A stretch of 64,000 nt of DNA from NCBI RefSeq assembly GCF_014851395.1, contig NW_024041373.1, positions 2,973,429-3,037,428 of the forward strand, written 5' to 3'. Positions 53,301 through 59,300 of the stretch are shown here, in pieces; position 1 is the stretch's first letter, and each line of letters opens with the position of its first letter. The position numbers and the translations under genes were made by a program. The stretch comes from Micropterus salmoides (taxonomy: Eukaryota; Chordata; Actinopteri; Centrarchiformes; Centrarchidae). The notes below the pieces were generated by a model that worked only from the letters and a program-made list of their open reading frames with translations, did no database searches and had not been told where the DNA came from.

Positions 53301-56300
53301 GCCCGAGCAATAAAAACTTGCAAGGACCCTATTTAAACTAAAGGAATTCTTTCTATCTTTAGTATTTTCACAAGTAAATTTTTGGTGGCTTAAACATACC
53401 GAAAACTCACAAAACTTTGCACAAATTTGCACAAAAACATGGGCATGGCAAAATGGCTCGCAGTGGGGGCTGCCCCTTAAAGAACAGCCCCCACTGCACA
53501 TTGTTTTTGCAATGTATGAATTTTTTGTGGCTGATGTATCATGTCCAGACTTACAAAAACGCCTGTGGGAGCGATGCCCTAAACCCAAAAGGAAGTCGGC
53601 CATTTTGAATTTAACGGTCATTTTTGGTGATTTATGAAGGTATTTTTGTGTCTTTTTAATGCTAGCAAAAAGCATATTTCTCTCTCACAAAGCTTTTTGA
53701 CTTTGCAAGTCAAAAAGTTTTCCTTACAAGACAGAAAGTTTTGCAGGTCTATAAGGTTTGCAAGTGAAATAGTTTTGCAAGTGGAAAAGTTTTGCGAGTC
53801 AAAAGGAGGTTGAGCGAGTGCCCAGTTTCAAATATCTTGGCGTACACTTATCTGAGGATCTCACTTGGAAAGTGAACACCGCATGTTTGGTGAAGAAGGC
53901 CCAGCACACTCAGATGCTTAAAACTTCCCCATGAACTCATGAAAGATTTCTACCAATGTACAGTTGAGCGTGTCCTGACATACTGCTGTACACTGTGGTA
54001 CTCAAGCTGCACAGCAGAAGAAAGGAAGGATTTACAAAGGGTGGTGAAGACTGCTCAGTGGATCATCAGTACCCCTCTTCCCCATCTGAGCGACACTCTA
54101 GCTGTCTTCCCAGACGTGCCAGGAACATCAATAGAGACCCTTCACACACAGGTTCCATCTGTTTTGTAAACTTCCTTCAGGCGGGCTCAAGATCATCAGG
54201 ACGAGGACAAACTGCCTAAATTACAGCTTTTTCCCGAGAGCTGTGAAATTTTCATGCTGCTGAAATTTTAAATGTCGATCATGTGGTGCCAAACTGTGCT
54301 TAACACACACTGAATGCACTTTATCTAATTGCTGGACCAGTTAGTTTTTAATGCTAATATTGCTGATGCATTTAATGTATGTTTTATTGCTTCATTTTAT
54401 TATTTTATGTAAACCTTTTATTGCTTATTTATTTATATATAGAATAGAATAAAATAGAATACCACTTTATTGTCCAGCCAAGGTTGGAAAATTGTCTTTG
54501 GTCTCACCATACCTATAAAAACATCACTATACAAATATGAACATATATAAAATGTTGGCATATATGCGACTTTAAAGCTGCTAAGTTCAATGGTTTGCTG
54601 TAAACTGCGTTTTGTGTATTTATATAGAATGACAATAAAGTCTCTCTTTCTATCTCTCTATCTATCTATCTAGATAACAGTCTATGTTTTTAATGTAATA
54701 TTAACAGTCTAAAGTCTATTACTGTTGTGTGACCATAAACTTTAATTACCACAGTCAGTCAATTTGTTTTGCTGCTTCTCATATTCAATGTGTTAAACAT
54801 GAGCAGCTAACCTTAGCCTAGCTAGTCATGTCAGAGTGCACAAATGCACTGCCAGTCAAGCTTCATGCCAAGATGGCTAGCTAACTGTTATACATGTCAT
54901 TCTAAAAAGGAGACAGCGATAGTCTGTGGCCTTGCCAAGGGAAATATAAATAATCATTAAATATTGGCATACTACATTTAAAAGCACTTCAATTGAAAAG
55001 AGCGTCAACTTACCTTCATCTAGTCTGTACGATTGTTATCATTAACACTACTATACATATCTATACCATTTTTCATTTAGTCTATAGCAACATCACCTTT
55101 ACTGTCTGTACCTCTGTGTGTATATATTGTGTAGGCTGCCTCCCTCCCTCCCCTGTTCCTCTCTTGCCCTCTCTCTTTCCCTCTCTCTCCTTCACCCCAA
55201 CCGGTCGAGGCAGATGGCTGCCCACCCTGAGCCATGGTTCTGCTCGAGGTTTCTGCCTCTTAAAAGGAAGTTTTTCCTTGTCTCTGTCTCCTAGTGCTTG
55301 CTCTTGGTGGGAATTGTTGGGCTTCTGTAAATAACATCACAGAGTACGGTCTAGACCTGCTCTTTTATGAAAAGCGCTGTGAGAGAACTGTTGATTGACT
55401 GATTTGGCGCTATATAAATAAAATTGAATTGAATTGTACATGTAAACATGTATTTTGACCATTTTTGACTCGCAAAACTATTTAACTTGTAAAACTTTCT
55501 GACTTGCAGGGAAAACTTTTTGTCTTGCAATCAAAGAGGACAAATTAGCAATTAAAACTTTTTGTGACACTACATGACTCTTGTTGTGTCAATGGAATTA
55601 GTGCTATGGAATTGTACAGTACTGTGCTAAAGTTTTAGGCAAATGTGGAATGCTGTAAAGTAAGAATTCTTTCAAAAATAGACATGTTAATAGATTATAG
55701 TTATCTATTAACAAAATGCAAAGTGAGCGAACAGAAGAAAAACCTATATCAAATCACTATTTGGTGTGACCAACCTTTGCCTTTAAAACAGCACCAGAAG
55801 ATATTTATGGCTATGAGAAAACATTGTAATAGCTTGATATTGGCTGAAACAAATCATGAGAAACCATAACTGCTCAGGGTTTGTAGTTGTAAGGGTTACA
55901 GTCCCACTACTACCTGCGCCCACTAAAATGGAAACTTGTTTTTGAATTTCCTTCTTGTCTGATACAAGATGCCCAAACGGTGTGAATCCTCATTCCTCAG
56001 TCCTGCCTCCACAGTTTCCTTCCTCATGATCCTGTATCAGCAGTGGGCTGCAAAGTTGCCATTGCTAAGAACTATATAAAAGGAGCATGCAGAGATGTCC
56101 CTGCTGCATGTTGACATGTCATACAGTATATTTGGACAGCTGTATTTCAGATAGCACCGTACACACTGTATATGCCTGAGATGCAAGGTTTTCCTCTCCA
56201 ATCTTGACTGCTACTCACAGAGAACTGCTGCAGCTGTTGGCATTTTATTCATTTTCTCTCCTTTTTAACTGTTTGGACAGTAGTTCAACAAGTTGGGTGT

Positions 56301-59300
56301 AATGCTACAGGTGTTAGGATAGAAAATTATGTCCTAACCCTTTACAGCCTTTCCATGATGTTATCTTTTGTGACATTTATTCATGTCCACCAGAAAACTT
56401 GTTGATTTACTGATTTGAAGCATTTAATGATTATATTTTCTCTAGTACAATTCTGTTTGTATCTGATAACGGATAACCTTTTTCCCTTTCTGTTTTAAAG
56501 GTGCCAGGGCCAGCAGGTATGCCAGGGCCAGCAGGACCAAAGGGAGAAAGAGTGAGTTTCCTCTTTTGGGTTTTTTTCAGTGTTTATTCTGAAATAAATA
56601 TATAGTTTAAGGAGAACATATGCTTTGCATTTTGTCTTGTCACTACAGGGTGAAAGGGGAGATGTGGGATTACCTGGACCAATTGGACCACAAGGCATCC
56701 CTGTAAGTCTGTAATTCCATATTAAATATTTATCACAGCAGGAAGAATCTTTTAACTCATTGAAAGCAGCATATTAATAACAAAAGGAGACATTTTAACA
56801 GCTTCTGACATTATGAAAGGCTGATACCAAAGTTGATGTAGCCAGGGTTGAGGCTGCAATGTGGCCAAATCCAATGCCATTAACCCCTTAACGCCTGAAT
56901 TTTTTTACGATCAAAAAAAAATAAAAAAATTGTGTTTTCATTTGCTTTCGAGCTGATGTTAAATTTAGTGAAGATTGTTAATTTGTCTTTAAAACATAGA
57001 AAAGATATAAATTCAGGTATGTGTAGGTATGATGCAAATGCAAAACAACAGGCATAAATGAGAAACCTGGGCTTGCAAAAGGTTCCTAGGTTCGTATCAA
57101 ATATGCACCAACAGGCATTGGGGGAATCCATGTGCTATTTTGGCTTGCAGTCTGCAAGGAAGAGGTATGATGCGAATTCGCGACAATCGGCGTCAAGGGG
57201 TTAAATTAAATGGTCTCTACCTGTATAGCGCCTTCCGACAACTCAAGCACTTTTACACTACATCACATTCATACACCGATGACAGAGGCTAAGGTGCCAA
57301 CTGCTCATCAGAAACAGAAATGAATAGTCACACACATTCAGTACATTGCCCGAGGACACTTGGTTGACATGGTGACTGGAAGAGCCGGGAGATCAAACCA
57401 CCAATCTTCCAATTAGTGGGAAACCCTCCTGAGCCAAAGCTGCCCATAGCCTTTAACTGTGTGTTAAATTATTTAACTATATCAACAATTAACATATATA
57501 TATAAAATGAAAACTGAAAGTATTCAGATTGTTAATGCTTGTACAATTTGAAAATATGAAGCGAAATTGAGACAATGGGATGGTAAGCTCACTCGCATTA
57601 TTTTAAAAATGGCTTCGGACACTACTCCAATCATTTTTTTTGGCACTGTTAATTACGTCATTGCCGTCGGACAATCAGTTGGTGGACTGTTTTTTTCTAT
57701 CAGCGCAATGCATGATGGTATATAGGGCTTGGTTAGTGACCATCGGTTGTACACTACTTTTCAAAATGCATTCTGTGATACATTGAGTGGACTATATAGG
57801 GTATAATAATACATATACATACATTCGGACAGCCCTACAAAATGGTGAGCTCACTATATAGTCCACTATACAGTGAGTAGTGGATGACAGCGAAAGTGTT
57901 GATTAAGCCAGGTGTGCTTGTACCTTGGCGCATTGCTATTTAAATGGAATGTGAATGTCACATTATAAAAAAAACATAACACGTTTTAGAACACTTTAGA
58001 CTAGACTCTCTGTTAACAGTGACAGGCTGACAGATAGTTCCGTGTCATATACATTCCTCTCTATGAAATGTCTGGATCCTCACTGCGCTGCATTTTTATA
58101 GGCTATGATGAACTGGTCATGGGTCACATCTCTCTCTCTTCCAGGTGATTTCTTAAGTGTGTGTTGTATTGATGTATGTTTTTCTTTTAATTTACTGTCA
58201 TGATTAGAGAAGCTTCTGTCAGTGCATCCTGACCAGTCCTGTCGCATGTCGGAAAATTTAAATAATCACTGAAGGTATGCTGCTGTACCTTGTGCGTTAA
58301 TGTGCACAGCGTCTGTCTGAATGGGGAGATAATTTACCCTATTTCACCCACCTACTGTTCATCAGAATGTTTACTTTTATGACCAGACCTACCTGATCCG
58401 CAGATATAACTGTGATCTGCACATCAATGGAATCCCCCTATACTATCTGAATAAGGCACTCTTTAAATAGCAGGGAAATACTGCTCCATTGACTTTAGAC
58501 CAGGTTTTTGTTGGTCAATGGCGCAATCGCTTTCTGCTGACTCAAGATAGCAATGCACCAACAATGCGTCTGACCACACCTCATTTTAAGACCAACACAC
58601 CCATGGGCGCACAGAGATGTTTTCCCCAAAACTTACTTGTGGGAGAAGGTGTGAGACGATCAAAAGCAGATAATTTGCCATCGTTCACAGGAAAAGTTTC
58701 AATAGTTACTGATCTAGGGTTTATCTAATCTCTGTCTCTGAAACAGAAAACCCAGAGTTTCCCTCATCGGGGGCTCAACATACTCAGAGTTTTCACTAAT
58801 CCCGCTTTCTGAAACAGGGTCCTGGAGAAGTACAGAAGAAGTACAGGAGAGGGGCATACAAGACAAAACACAGGACAGACGGCTCTAAGGCCGTAACAAT
58901 GACATTTTTTTCTGTACAATATTTTTTGTTTTCATAACAAAAGCCTTGGGGTTTCCTTGGGGTTGCTTAGCCAGGTTTAATCTTGGTGTTCTTCAACTTT
59001 GAAACAATAAAAATGCAATGTCTTGTTAGACCTCCAAAATAAAAATACTTGTTAAAGTATCGCAATTTTGAAACAGCACGTTGTTAACGTGGTGAAACGT
59101 ACCTTTAGCGTTCAAAAGTAACGCTACAGGTATTCCCCCAGTGCATTGAACTATGACGCTAAGGGGCTCTCCAGTTCATTACAAACTGTTGACAACGGGC
59201 CTTGACCATGCATCCATATGTGCCAACTGGTTGTCCAACGGGTTGGACTTCCAGTGCAGGTTTTTTCTGACTTTTGCATTGCATTTTGGCAAAGGTTGAG

